Assembly: GCF_002109495.1 (NCBI RefSeq)
Contig: NZ_LVJN01000019.1
Coordinates: 62,001-126,000 of the forward strand
Length of the DNA stretch: 64,000 nt
Direction: 5' to 3'
Origin: Magnetofaba australis IT-1
GTDB lineage: Bacteria > Pseudomonadota > Magnetococcia > Magnetococcales > Magnetococcaceae
Below the pieces are notes generated by a model, which did no database searches, was not told the DNA's origin, and worked only from the letters and a program-made list of their open reading frames with translations. Both the position numbers and the translations under genes were made by a program. Position 1 is the stretch's first letter; the number at the start of each line of letters is the position of its first letter. This document shows, piece after piece, positions 16,912 to 25,580 of the stretch.

Positions 16912-19425
16912 TTACGCCTCCAGGGCGTCCAGTTCGGCCAGTTGCGCCTTGGCGGGCAGGTTCTTGGGATCGATCTTGAGCACCTTGTCCAGCGCGGCGC
17001 GCGCCTGCTCAACTTCACTGCGTTGGGCGTGGAGCTTGGCCAGTTTCAGCAGAGTGACCAGATCTTCCGGCGCCAGCTCCAGGTACTCGGTATAGATCTC
17101 AATCGCCTTGTCGCCATTCCCGGTCAGGGCCAGCAGGGTGGCGTAGTGGGGTCGGCGAATGGGCGACATTTCAGCCAGTTTTTCCATTACCGGCAGGGCT
17201 TTATCGATCTGGTGCGAGGTCAGGTGCAGACCGCTGATGCGGGTCAACGCATCGAGCATCAGCAGCGGATAGGTCACCTTCTCGTAGGCGACCAGGGCGT
17301 CGGCGTCGCGGCCCTCCAACTCGGCCAGGTAGCCTTCGGCCATGGCCACATGCTCCTCCTGGAACTCCACTGCGCTGCGGCGCAATCCCTCCAGGTAGAA
17401 CTTCAGGCGTTCGATATCTTTGTGTTGGAACAGCTGTTTGGCCTTGCCCGCCGCCGCCATGGGGTTGGTCATTTGCTGGATGAAGTGTTTGTGCGGGTTA
17501 TCCTCTTCGGCGAGCATCTTTTGATATTCGTCAAACAGGTTGCGGAAACGCTTGGCGTGGCTCTCATGCAGTTGCTCAAGGCTCTCGCCGCGTTTTTGCA
17601 GATAGAGCTGCGCGCGTGCGGGCTGATGATCCTCCTCCCACTGCTTGATGATCATCTTGAGGTTGGGCTTGGGCTTCTCCTCCTCAATACGCGCCACCAC
17701 CCGCGAGCGGGTTTCGTTGAGCCACTTGATCACCGAGGCGGCGTTTTCACGGAAGATTTCGTAGTAGCGGCGACCGGTCTCTTCGATCTCCTCGTCAGTC
17801 CACTCCTTCTCTTTATCCGGCCGCGAGAGTTTGAGGAACTCGCGCATGCCCCAGCGTTTGGCCAGTACCGCCATCTCCTGGTGCTGGCCATTGATCTCCT
17901 CCTCAATGGCGTCCATGCGCTGCTTCCACTTGAAGTCCGCCGGTTTGCCTTTGCGGCCGAAGAAGCGCGCATTGCACTCAATGCCCTCCACCGCCAGCTT
18001 GCGCACCTTCTGCATCTCCGCACGGGCGCGATCAAGCTCTTTGAGCACAATATTGTAGTGCTCCAGTCGCGCTGCGGGGGTGTCTGGCGGCAGCGTATCC
18101 AGCAGCGTTTGCCAAGCGTCGAAGGGCTCAGGCAAGGAGATCTTTTCCCAGGGGACGTGCTCGACACTGTCGATGCGCGCCGCTGCTGGGGAGGGGTTGA
18201 GCACGTGTGTGCCGTTGGCTTCGCCCGCTTGCGCCAGAAGGCTCAGGCTGGGAATGGCGTTGAAGAAGTCGTGGCGGGTTTCCGCCATCCAGCCGCCATT
18301 GGTTTCCACCTGATATTGGGTCTGCTCCATAAAGGGGCCGTGGGCGCTCTCCACGGTGCCGGCCACATGGGTGAAGCCCTCTTTGCTGAAGCACAGGTCG
18401 AAGCCGCACAGGACCACCTGCTCAAAGCCCATCTGCACCGCCGTGCCCAGCGCCTGGTGCGACACGGTGATGCCGGGGAACACGGGGTTGTCGGGGTTCA
18501 GTTCGCACTCCCAGGGGAACAGCGTGCCGATGTAGGCGCGCCGACCGCGCCACTGTCCCACCAGCAGGGAGCTGCAGTGGTACATGTTGACGAACAGGGT
18601 GCGCTCGTAGGCTTCGAGCATCTCGCGGGCGGCAAAGAAGGCGATGTCGTGGGGATCGATGGCGAACACGATATCGGGAACGATGCCCGCGTTTTGCAGC
18701 TTTTTGGCCAGACGCGACACCGCCAGCACCACCAGTCGGTCGCGGTTGGCCTTGACCCACGGCAACGCCTCATCCAGTGAGGGGCCGCCAGCCAGCAACG
18801 CCGCAGCGCGCCCTTTCATGGAGTCGCGCAAACAGATTGTTGGCGTATGGTTCTCCGGCAGATTTTCCAAACAGCGCAGCATAAAGATCTGCGTGCCCAC
18901 GCTCATATTGATGTGGGTGCGCAGCTGCTGGATCTCGTTGTTGACCTGATGCCAAAGGTCCAGATAGGGGGCGAATTCAGCGTCCAGCACGGCGATGGAC
19001 TTGGTCTGCGCCATATTGTCCAGATAGAGGTAGTCTGAGGCGCTACACTCTTTGATGGCGAACTCCGCCCAATTTTCCGGTGAGATCAGATGAATGCGTT
19101 TGGGCAAATCGTCCGCCTCAAGGCCCTCTTCGCGCAGGCGTTCGATCATTTCGGGGAAGTCGATGAACAGGAAACGGCTGCCCGGGGGAACGCCGCGGTC
19201 AATGACATAGCGAATCAGTAGGCCGCCGTCGGTCCCCACACAGACGAACAGATGGTCTTCGCGCTCCAGCTCCTCGCCAAAATGACCTTTATAGAACGCC
19301 ATTGCTCCCAGGCGGGAGAACGCTTCGCGGTTGATGGCCGGAAGATAGCGATCGCCAAAGCCGTTGGTCAAAAAAGGGCCAAAATCCAGTGGCGGGGCGT
19401 CAGTTTGGGCGTCGATTTCACTCAT
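16912..19425 (-). CDS. Maf/MptE-like (DUF115) protein with C-terminal TPR region
   Basis: The 837-residue protein has a central DUF115/MptE-like domain. GGPSLD at residues 213-218 and FAIDPHD are the nucleotide-binding signatures seen in 6-hydroxymethylpterin diphosphokinase-like and motility accessory factor (Maf) flagellin glycosyltransferase proteins. The last 200 residues are charged helices and TPR-like repeats (LMLDALTRISGLH, VTLLKLAKLHAQ). Maf proteins transfer nonulosonic acids to flagellin, but the identity of the sugar and target here is inference. It is probably the first gene of a minus-strand unit with the epimerase. The divergent gap to 19892 likely contains its promoter. Confidence 0.8.
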   Translation of the reverse strand: MSEIDAQTDAPPLDFGPFLTNGFGDRYLPAINREAFSRLGAMAFYKGHFGEELEREDHLFVCVGTDGGLLIRYVIDRGVPPGSRFLFIDFPEMIERLREEGLEADDLPKRIHLISPENWAEFAIKECSASDYLYLDNMAQTKSIAVLDAEFAPYLDLWHQVNNEIQQLRTHINMSVGTQIFMLRCLENLPENHTPTICLRDSMKGRAAALLAGGPSLDEALPWVKANRDRLVVLAVSRLAKKLQNAGIVPDIVFAIDPHDIAFFAAREMLEAYERTLFVNMYHCSSLLVGQWRGRRAYIGTLFPWECELNPDNPVFPGITVSHQALGTAVQMGFEQVVLCGFDLCFSKEGFTHVAGTVESAHGPFMEQTQYQVETNGGWMAETRHDFFNAIPSLSLLAQAGEANGTHVLNPSPAAARIDSVEHVPWEKISLPEPFDAWQTLLDTLPPDTPAARLEHYNIVLKELDRARAEMQKVRKLAVEGIECNARFFGRKGKPADFKWKQRMDAIEEEINGQHQEMAVLAKRWGMREFLKLSRPDKEKEWTDEEIEETGRRYYEIFRENAASVIKWLNETRSRVVARIEEEKPKPNLKMIIKQWEEDHQPARAQLYLQKRGESLEQLHESHAKRFRNLFDEYQKMLAEEDNPHKHFIQQMTNPMAAAGKAKQLFQHKDIERLKFYLEGLRRSAVEFQEEHVAMAEGYLAELEGRDADALVAYEKVTYPLLMLDALTRISGLHLTSHQIDKALPVMEKLAEMSPIRRPHYATLLALTGNGDKAIEIYTEYLELAPEDLVTLLKLAKLHAQRSEVEQARAALDKVLKIDPKNLPAKAQLAELDALEA

Positions 19426-19891
19426 AACAGGCTCTGTACAGGCTGTGGCGTTGTCTTGACCGTCCAGGAGAAAATTGCCGCTTTATTCGCAAAAAGGCGA
19501 TTTGGTGGGCGAATTTTTCCCAATCGAGGCGATTGGCGCATCCTGGCGCGGGCTTTGGCGGATCCGCCGCAGTATATGCAATCGTTATTCCACGGGGTAG
19601 GGGCGCTCTGCGCAGCGTTGTCATAACGTCCCTTGCCGCGCAGCTGAAAAAGGGGTTCCATGGCTCTGTTTGCGGGAACAAGCACGCTGTGCGCGCATCC
19701 AAAAAAAGACGGGGAGTGAGAAGCGTTTGCATTTTATCTCCCGCTGGCGGCGCAGGCGGCACGTCAATTGCGTGACCGCCCTGGCAAACCCACGTTGTGA
19801 GCGCGTCAGTCCGTCGCCGCAACGTCGCGCGACCGGCGCCCGCAACGGACGCGGTCCCAAAAGAGGCACACCATACGGGAGTCTACGCATC
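19426..19891. other. divergent intergenic region, no gene supported
   Basis: The 466 bases between the Maf-like gene (minus) and the B12 radical SAM gene (plus) have only short overlapping open frames with no ribosome sites. TTGACC at about 19462 could be a -35 box, but the spacing to TTTATT (20 bases) is poor. The promoters for both genes should lie here; no confident site was found. Confidence 0.5.
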
Positions 19892-21457
19892 ATGGCCCAA
19901 CAATCCATTGAACGGGTGCTGCTTACGCAGCCCAACTCCACCTGGTTTGGCAAACGCCAATGGGTGGTCCCGCCGTACACTTTGGGCATCCTCACCGCCG
20001 TGGTGGAGGAGGCCTACGAAGTCGAGCCCCTGGATCCCAATCTCGGCAATCTCACCATGGAGCAGGCGATCAACCGCATCGTCGAGTTCAACCCGCAATT
20101 TGTCGGCATTACCTGCATGTCGCTGGAGTACGCCCACTCCAGTCACGAATACGCCAAAGCGGTGCGGCGCGCGCTGCCGGACGCCATTATCTGTTTTGGC
20201 GGCGTCTACGCCACCACCTCGCCGGAACTGGCCATGCGCGACCGCGTGGCCGATTTCGCCGTGTTGGGCGAGGGCGAGCGTCGACTGCCCAAACTGCTGG
20301 AGGATCTCAACGCCGGGCGCACCGATTGGAGCGACTTCGAAGGGCTGACCTACTGGAAGGACGGCGAGCAATTGATCCAGAAGCCGACGGTGGAGATTCG
20401 GCCCCTGGATGAGGTGCCGTTCCCCAACTACCACAAAACCCGCATGCGCGAGTATTTCCAGGGCAACAACAGCTACGGCAATGTGATGAACGCGCGCCGC
20501 GAGCCCTACGCCATCACTGTCACCAGTCGTGGCTGCCCCTACGACTGCACCTACTGCAGCACCCACTCCATTGACGGCAAGAAGGTGCGTCTGCGCTCGG
20601 CTGAGAATGTGCTCGAGGAGATCGATATTCTCTACAATGAGTGGGGAATTCGCGAGATTCTGTTTATTGATGACCAGTTGGTGATCAATCGCAAACGCTT
20701 CAACGCCATTTTGGATGGCTTGATTGAGCGTGACTACGATCTGCTGTGGAAGTCGGTGAATCTCGCCACCTTCCTGCTGACGCCTGAGCTGTTGGAGAAG
20801 ATGAAGGCGTCGAAAACCTACCAGTTGATTCTTCCCATCGAGTCGGGCAATCAGTGGGTGCTGGACAACATTCTGAAAAAGCCTCTGAATCTGGAGCATG
20901 CCTACAAGATTATCGAGCATGGTAAGAAGCTGGGCTTTGAGATCTGCTCCGACTTTATCATCGGTTCGCCCGGCGAGACCTGGGACCAGATTCGCGACTC
21001 GTTCCGGGTGGCCGAGGAGATCGACGTGGATATGGTGTCGTTTCACATCGCCACGCCGTTGCCGCAGACCGAAATGTATCACATGGCCAAGGACATGGGC
21101 GCGCTGCCGGGCGATTTCAGCTTCGCCGACACCTCCTTCTTCGGCTTTGGCAAGGGCTCCATGGAGACCGACGAATTCACCGCGCGGGATCTGCACATGC
21201 TGCGCGCGCTGGAGTGGGATCGGATTAACTTCAAGAGCGAAGAGAAGCGCCGCCGTTTCGCCAAAATCGCCGGGGTCAGCCTGGAGGAGTTGGCCAAATG
21301 GCGCAAGAACACCATCCGCAACCTGGGCGTCTACTTCCCCGGCGCCGAAGGGGTCGACTACGCCAATACCGAAGAGCAGACCATGACGACGTCCGACGCG
21401 CCGAAAAATGGCCTGCTGGATAAGAATGGCCGCTTCATGAAAGTGGTCAACGGTTAA
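19892..21457 (+). CDS. B12-binding radical SAM protein
   Basis: This is a 521-residue protein from the ATG at 19892 (GGGAG upstream). The N-terminal part (residues about 8-140) is a cobalamin-binding Rossmann fold with IVEFNPQFVGITCMS and ICFGGVYATTSPE. The radical SAM triad RGCPYDCTYC lies at C215, C219 and C222, followed by the barrel (FIDDQLVINRKRF, ILPIESGNQWVLD). This class includes methyltransferases and enzymes that alter lipids, hopanoids or antibiotics at unreactive carbons. The substrate is unknown. Neighbouring sugar genes point to a surface or cofactor glycan. The gene ends in a strong terminator. Confidence 0.88.
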   Translation: MAQQSIERVLLTQPNSTWFGKRQWVVPPYTLGILTAVVEEAYEVEPLDPNLGNLTMEQAINRIVEFNPQFVGITCMSLEYAHSSHEYAKAVRRALPDAIICFGGVYATTSPELAMRDRVADFAVLGEGERRLPKLLEDLNAGRTDWSDFEGLTYWKDGEQLIQKPTVEIRPLDEVPFPNYHKTRMREYFQGNNSYGNVMNARREPYAITVTSRGCPYDCTYCSTHSIDGKKVRLRSAENVLEEIDILYNEWGIREILFIDDQLVINRKRFNAILDGLIERDYDLLWKSVNLATFLLTPELLEKMKASKTYQLILPIESGNQWVLDNILKKPLNLEHAYKIIEHGKKLGFEICSDFIIGSPGETWDQIRDSFRVAEEIDVDMVSFHIATPLPQTEMYHMAKDMGALPGDFSFADTSFFGFGKGSMETDEFTARDLHMLRALEWDRINFKSEEKRRRFAKIAGVSLEELAKWRKNTIRNLGVYFPGAEGVDYANTEEQTMTTSDAPKNGLLDKNGRFMKVVNG

Positions 21458-21480
21458 GCGTGGCCAGCGGTGTCGAACCA

Positions 21481-21512
21481 AAAGGGGGGATGGGTGACCA
21501 TCCCCCCTTTTT
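21481..21512 (+). terminator. rho-independent terminator after the B12 radical SAM gene
   Basis: A 13-bp stem (AAAGGGGGGATGG and complement) with a GTGA loop is followed by a T run. Confidence 0.9.
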
Positions 21513-21568
21513 GCACGCCAAAATTTGCTTGATTGGATTGAACGTAAACGGATTGAGGAGCAAGAGGA

Positions 21569-21952
21569 ATGGGGCATTCTCCCAGTTTTCAGTGGATGGC
21601 GCCGAGCCTGTTGGTGCGCAATGCGCCGCTATCCGCGGCGTTTTATGCCGAAGCGTTTGGATTTGAAGCGGTGGCGGCGCGCCATGCCGACGGCAAGCCG
21701 GTGTGGGCGCTGCTGCGCGGCGACGGCGCCCAGGTGATTCTGCAAGATCAGGCGCGCGCCGCCGCCCAGAGCGCCGCCCAGGTGGGCGCTTTATGGTTGT
21801 GCGTGGCTGATACGGCCGCGCTGCACGCGCAACTGTTGCGGCGCGGTTTGGAGCCCAGCCCCATGGGAACGCTGGCGGCGTGGGAGGCCCCCGGCTTCAC
21901 CTTGAGCGACCCCGATGGTCACATATGGACCATCGTTGAGCAGTCCGAGTAG
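21569..21952 (+). CDS. VOC (glyoxalase/bleomycin-resistance fold) protein
   Basis: The 127-residue single-domain protein has the vicinal-oxygen-chelate pattern: an N-terminal strand with APLSAAFYAEAFGFE, a central VGALWLCVADTAALHAQL, and the closing LSDPDGHIWTIVEQ that carries the conserved His/Glu ligand positions. Proteins of this type bind metals or small hydrophobic compounds. The specific function is not evident. An AGAGGA ribosome site lies just before the ATG. It is placed between the radical SAM and TPR/glycosyltransferase-like genes. Confidence 0.75.
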   Translation: MGHSPSFQWMAPSLLVRNAPLSAAFYAEAFGFEAVAARHADGKPVWALLRGDGAQVILQDQARAAAQSAAQVGALWLCVADTAALHAQLLRRGLEPSPMGTLAAWEAPGFTLSDPDGHIWTIVEQSE

Positions 21953-22107
21953 AGCTCCGCCGCGTATCGCGGGTTTGTGCACGCTTTTTGCTGAGTCTCT
22001 CCCAGAGCGTCCAGGATCCGCCTCCAGGTCAGCGGAATTCGGCGCCATCTGCCGCCCTCTGGCGGCCAACGCGGCGAATTTTGCCGCAAGACGGGAGAGT
22101 GTGCATC

Positions 22108-25100
22108 ATGCTGCGCCAACAGTTCGCCACCCACAGCGCAAAACCGGCCCAGGCGCTTCTCGACGGGTTGGATCGCGTTTCCCACGCCTTGACTCTGGGC
22201 GCGTTGCCGCGCGCTGAAAAAGAGTTGAACCTTCTGATCGCGCAATATCCCCAGCGCGCCGATCTGTATCGTATGCGCGCCACCACCCAGGCTGCGCAGC
22301 TCCGTTTTGACGACGCTCTGAGTAGTTTGGAGAGCGCCTTGGAGATCGATCCCAACGCCGCCGCCCTGTGGGTGTGTCGCGGGGATATCCTGCGCGCCAC
22401 CGGCGCCCTGGGCGAGGCGCGCATCGCCTATGAGACCGCCACGGGGCGCGATCCCCGCTATGGCGCCGGATGGGGCAAATTGGCGGCGCTGGATCTGGAG
22501 GAGGGGCGCGTTGAGAGCGCGCTGACGCGGCAGACCCGTTGCGCTGGCGCCGAGGCGCCCGATCCCACCACCTGCGCCCTGATTCAACAAGCGGCCCAGC
22601 GCAAAGGGTTGACCCTGCTGGCGCAGGTGTGGCGCGAGATCGGCGCTTTTGCCGTTGGTCAAGCCTGTGAACCCTATGCGGGCGGGGTGTTTTTCCTGAA
22701 TGAGGCGCAGGGGCGCGCCGAGGCGGCGCAGAAGCAGGATATAGGCGACTGCTCAAGCCATGTGTTTTATGTCCCCAGCAAGGATCCTTGGAGCGCGCGC
22801 GGATTGCCAACCTTGATGCCGCTCACCGGCGATCCGTACGCATTCTTCCAAAAACAGCGCGCGCCGCTGTTTCCGCGGCGCATCGGTTTTGACGCCGGTG
22901 ACGCCGAGCAGCGTCAGCAGGCGGTGCGCGCGGCGCTGCTGCTGGATGAGGTGGGGGCCATGCGTCGTTTGCGCGCCGCGCGCCTTTTGACCCACGCGCA
23001 AATGCTCAATCCCACGCGCAAACCCGGTGAGCGGGTGCGCGTGTTTATCCATGGCGCCCGTGGTCGCGCTGAAGCGGCGGGGGCCAATCTGGCCAACAGT
23101 TTCGCCGCGCTGGGGTGCGACACGCGGGTGGAGTCGCCGGATCCCGGCGGGCTGTTGATCGAAGATGACGCCTTTTTAGCGCAGTACATTCAGTTTGCCC
23201 CCCACCTGGCCATTGATGTGGATTGCCTGGAGCCCGCGCATCTGCATCCACAACTGCCCTACGCTGTGTGGTGGCGCCAACCGGAGTCTCCCAAGGATCT
23301 GGCCTGGGCCCGGCCTGCAGTGTGTTGGGCGGAGTCCGGCGCGCAGGCGGCCGAGTTGATCGGTCGTGGCGCGCGCTTGGCCATGGCGCGGGATGATCGC
23401 GTCGCCTCCCTGGCGATGCGCACTCTGGACCACTTGGCTCCGGATTATATCCCAACGGAAATCAACGAAAGCGAGGGACTTATGGACCCGCAGATTATAT
23501 CCCGCCTGCAAGAGGCTGTGACCGCGCATCAAAACGGACGCACGGCCGATGCTGAGCGGCTCTATTTGGAGATTATCGATCGCGACCCGCGCCAGGAGGA
23601 TGCGCTGCATCTACTGGCCTGCGTGCACGATGAGCGCGGCGACCAGAATAGCGCGCTCATCCTGGTGGAGCGCGCCATCGCGGTCAATGGCGACAATCCT
23701 CACTACCACAGCACCTTGGGCGCGCTGCGCAAGGAGACCGGCGATCTGAGCGGGGCCGAAACGGCGTGCCGGGAGGCGTTGCGTTTGGACCCCAATCTGG
23801 CCGAGGCGCAAGCCAACCTGGGAATTGTCCTTATGGCCACTGAGCGTGAGACGGAGGCCCTTGAGCCGCTCAATCGCGCGGTGAGTCTTAACCCAGCGCT
23901 GTATGGGGTCTATCCCTATCTGGTCAAACTGCACGATGAGGCGGGGCGCGCGACACTGGCCGATCTGTACAAGCAGTTCTACAATCACGCCAAACCAGCG
24001 CATGCCCAGCCTCTGGCCATGGCCGATGGCGATACGCTGTTTCTCAATGCGCAGCGCGCCGCCGAGCAGGCGCGCAAGGGCGTTCGGTTTCAACAGAACC
24101 AGGCGATCAGCGCGCCGCGGCTCTGCTACTATCTGGGCTCGCCCCAGGACGACGCGCCGGAGACCCTCATCGCGCTGCAGGGCGCGATGCTGGATTTTCT
24201 GGTGGAGACCCGTTTACGCCTGCCTGCGCGCATTGAGTTCAATCTCGATAGCGCCGATGAGCGTCAGTTGGCGATACAGGCGGCGATGCTGGTGGATGGG
24301 GCGCGCATGCGTCGCAATGAGCGTGTCCAAGCCGTGGCGGCGGAACTCAAACAACTGCCGCCGCGCAATGAGGCCGGGCTTCCGCGGGTGATGCTGGCGG
24401 CCTCGCGCATGACCACGGTGATGCAACACGCTTCGCGTAACCTGGCTCATGCGTTTGAGAAATTAGGCTGCCCTGTGCGCTTTGTCATCGAGCAGAACGA
24501 ACTGGAAGGGCTGGATGTCTCGCACTGGTTCCGGGAGCAGCGGGAGTTTCAGCCAGATCTGGTGGTGAATATCAACCACTTGAATAACGAGTGGTTGCAT
24601 CCGGAGGTGTGGAACGTCTCCTGGTGGCAGGACCCTATGCCCCAGATCAGTGCAGGCAAGCCGTTGCCATGGCGCGAACGGGATCTGTGCTATTCCGCCT
24701 ATCCCCAGTTCGATGTGCTGCTGCGCGAGACCGACGCTCCAAACGTTGAGCGGCAGGATCTGTGCGTGGATCTGCAGCGCTTCACGTTCACCACGCCCCG
24801 TGAAGAGCGTCGTAAAATCGTCTTTGTGGGCTCCTCGCACTGTAACTTCCGCAATGGGGGCGCGGAGGAGGCCAAGCTGTTGGCGGAAGTGAAACAGCGC
24901 TTTGAAGTGGGCGACTACTATAGCCGCGCCGAAGTCGAGGCGCTGGCGCAGCGCTACAATTTGCCGTTTATGCACGTGTTTGACTATCTCTACCCCTCAG
25001 TGGTGCGCGACACCAGCGTGGAGTGGCTGTGTGAACTGGCTCCGGAGTTGGATTATGAGGTGGAGGTGTGGGGCCGCTTCTGGGAGAAGAACCCCATCGT

Positions 25101-25437
25101 TGCGCCCTATTTCAAAGGCGAGTTGCCTTATGGCGAGGCGGTGGTGGCCAAGTACAACGAAGCGCGCTACTCCTTCTCTCCGCATCCGCATATGGTGAAG
25201 TCCCAGCGCTTGGCCGAGTTGGCGGCCTGCGGCGTCTACCCCATCATCAATGATGATCGCGCCAACGCCGAAGGGCCTCACTGGGACGACCATATTCTCT
25301 TCTATCGCAATAAGGCGGAGTTGAAGGCCTGCTTTGAGCGCACGCCCCAAAGCGACCCGTATGAGATTGCCGAGGCCTACTCCTACGAGACCTTTGCCCG
25401 GCGCATCCTGGCGCGTATGGGGCGTGATGTCGGCTGA
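22108..25437 (+). CDS. large TPR protein with duplicated glycosyltransferase-like module (apparent gene fusion)
   Basis: The ATG at 22108 (GGGAG nine bases upstream) gives 1109 residues. Order: TPR repeats (about residues 25-150), a first glycosyltransferase-like segment (about 250-440), a second TPR block beginning at an internal Met (MDPQIISRLQEAV, codon at 23481) and a second, longer glycosyltransferase-like module. The two modules are paralogous: AEQRQQAVRAALLLDE parallels DERQLAIQAAMLVDG, and PYAVWWRQPESP parallels WNVSWWQDPMP. The first module stops early, as if a gene lost its end and fused in frame to a second copy. The C-terminal half ends like a family 1 or DUF3880-type glycosyltransferase (SHCNFRNGG, YSFSPHPHM, AACGVYPIIND). 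A role in protein or surface glycosylation is inferred. Confidence 0.7.
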   Translation: MLRQQFATHSAKPAQALLDGLDRVSHALTLGALPRAEKELNLLIAQYPQRADLYRMRATTQAAQLRFDDALSSLESALEIDPNAAALWVCRGDILRATGALGEARIAYETATGRDPRYGAGWGKLAALDLEEGRVESALTRQTRCAGAEAPDPTTCALIQQAAQRKGLTLLAQVWREIGAFAVGQACEPYAGGVFFLNEAQGRAEAAQKQDIGDCSSHVFYVPSKDPWSARGLPTLMPLTGDPYAFFQKQRAPLFPRRIGFDAGDAEQRQQAVRAALLLDEVGAMRRLRAARLLTHAQMLNPTRKPGERVRVFIHGARGRAEAAGANLANSFAALGCDTRVESPDPGGLLIEDDAFLAQYIQFAPHLAIDVDCLEPAHLHPQLPYAVWWRQPESPKDLAWARPAVCWAESGAQAAELIGRGARLAMARDDRVASLAMRTLDHLAPDYIPTEINESEGLMDPQIISRLQEAVTAHQNGRTADAERLYLEIIDRDPRQEDALHLLACVHDERGDQNSALILVERAIAVNGDNPHYHSTLGALRKETGDLSGAETACREALRLDPNLAEAQANLGIVLMATERETEALEPLNRAVSLNPALYGVYPYLVKLHDEAGRATLADLYKQFYNHAKPAHAQPLAMADGDTLFLNAQRAAEQARKGVRFQQNQAISAPRLCYYLGSPQDDAPETLIALQGAMLDFLVETRLRLPARIEFNLDSADERQLAIQAAMLVDGARMRRNERVQAVAAELKQLPPRNEAGLPRVMLAASRMTTVMQHASRNLAHAFEKLGCPVRFVIEQNELEGLDVSHWFREQREFQPDLVVNINHLNNEWLHPEVWNVSWWQDPMPQISAGKPLPWRERDLCYSAYPQFDVLLRETDAPNVERQDLCVDLQRFTFTTPREERRKIVFVGSSHCNFRNGGAEEAKLLAEVKQRFEVGDYYSRAEVEALAQRYNLPFMHVFDYLYPSVVRDTSVEWLCELAPELDYEVEVWGRFWEKNPIVAPYFKGELPYGEAVVAKYNEARYSFSPHPHMVKSQRLAELAACGVYPIINDDRANAEGPHWDDHILFYRNKAELKACFERTPQSDPYEIAEAYSYETFARRILARMGRDVG

Positions 25438-25580
25438 TGCGCACAGTTTTGATAGGGGTGTTGAAGTGATCAAAAATGGCGGTTTTTGTTTCTGTCAGGC
25501 GGCCGGACGTTGTATGCTGGAATACTGATGACCCAATATGTTTGTGCCGCTTGCGCGCGGCCTCATTCGCGGAGCGCCTG

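Noticed and set aside
16876-18780. 634-codon plus-strand frame opposite the Maf-like gene
   Set aside because: Low-complexity product with no domain, while the minus-strand protein shows the DUF115 signature.
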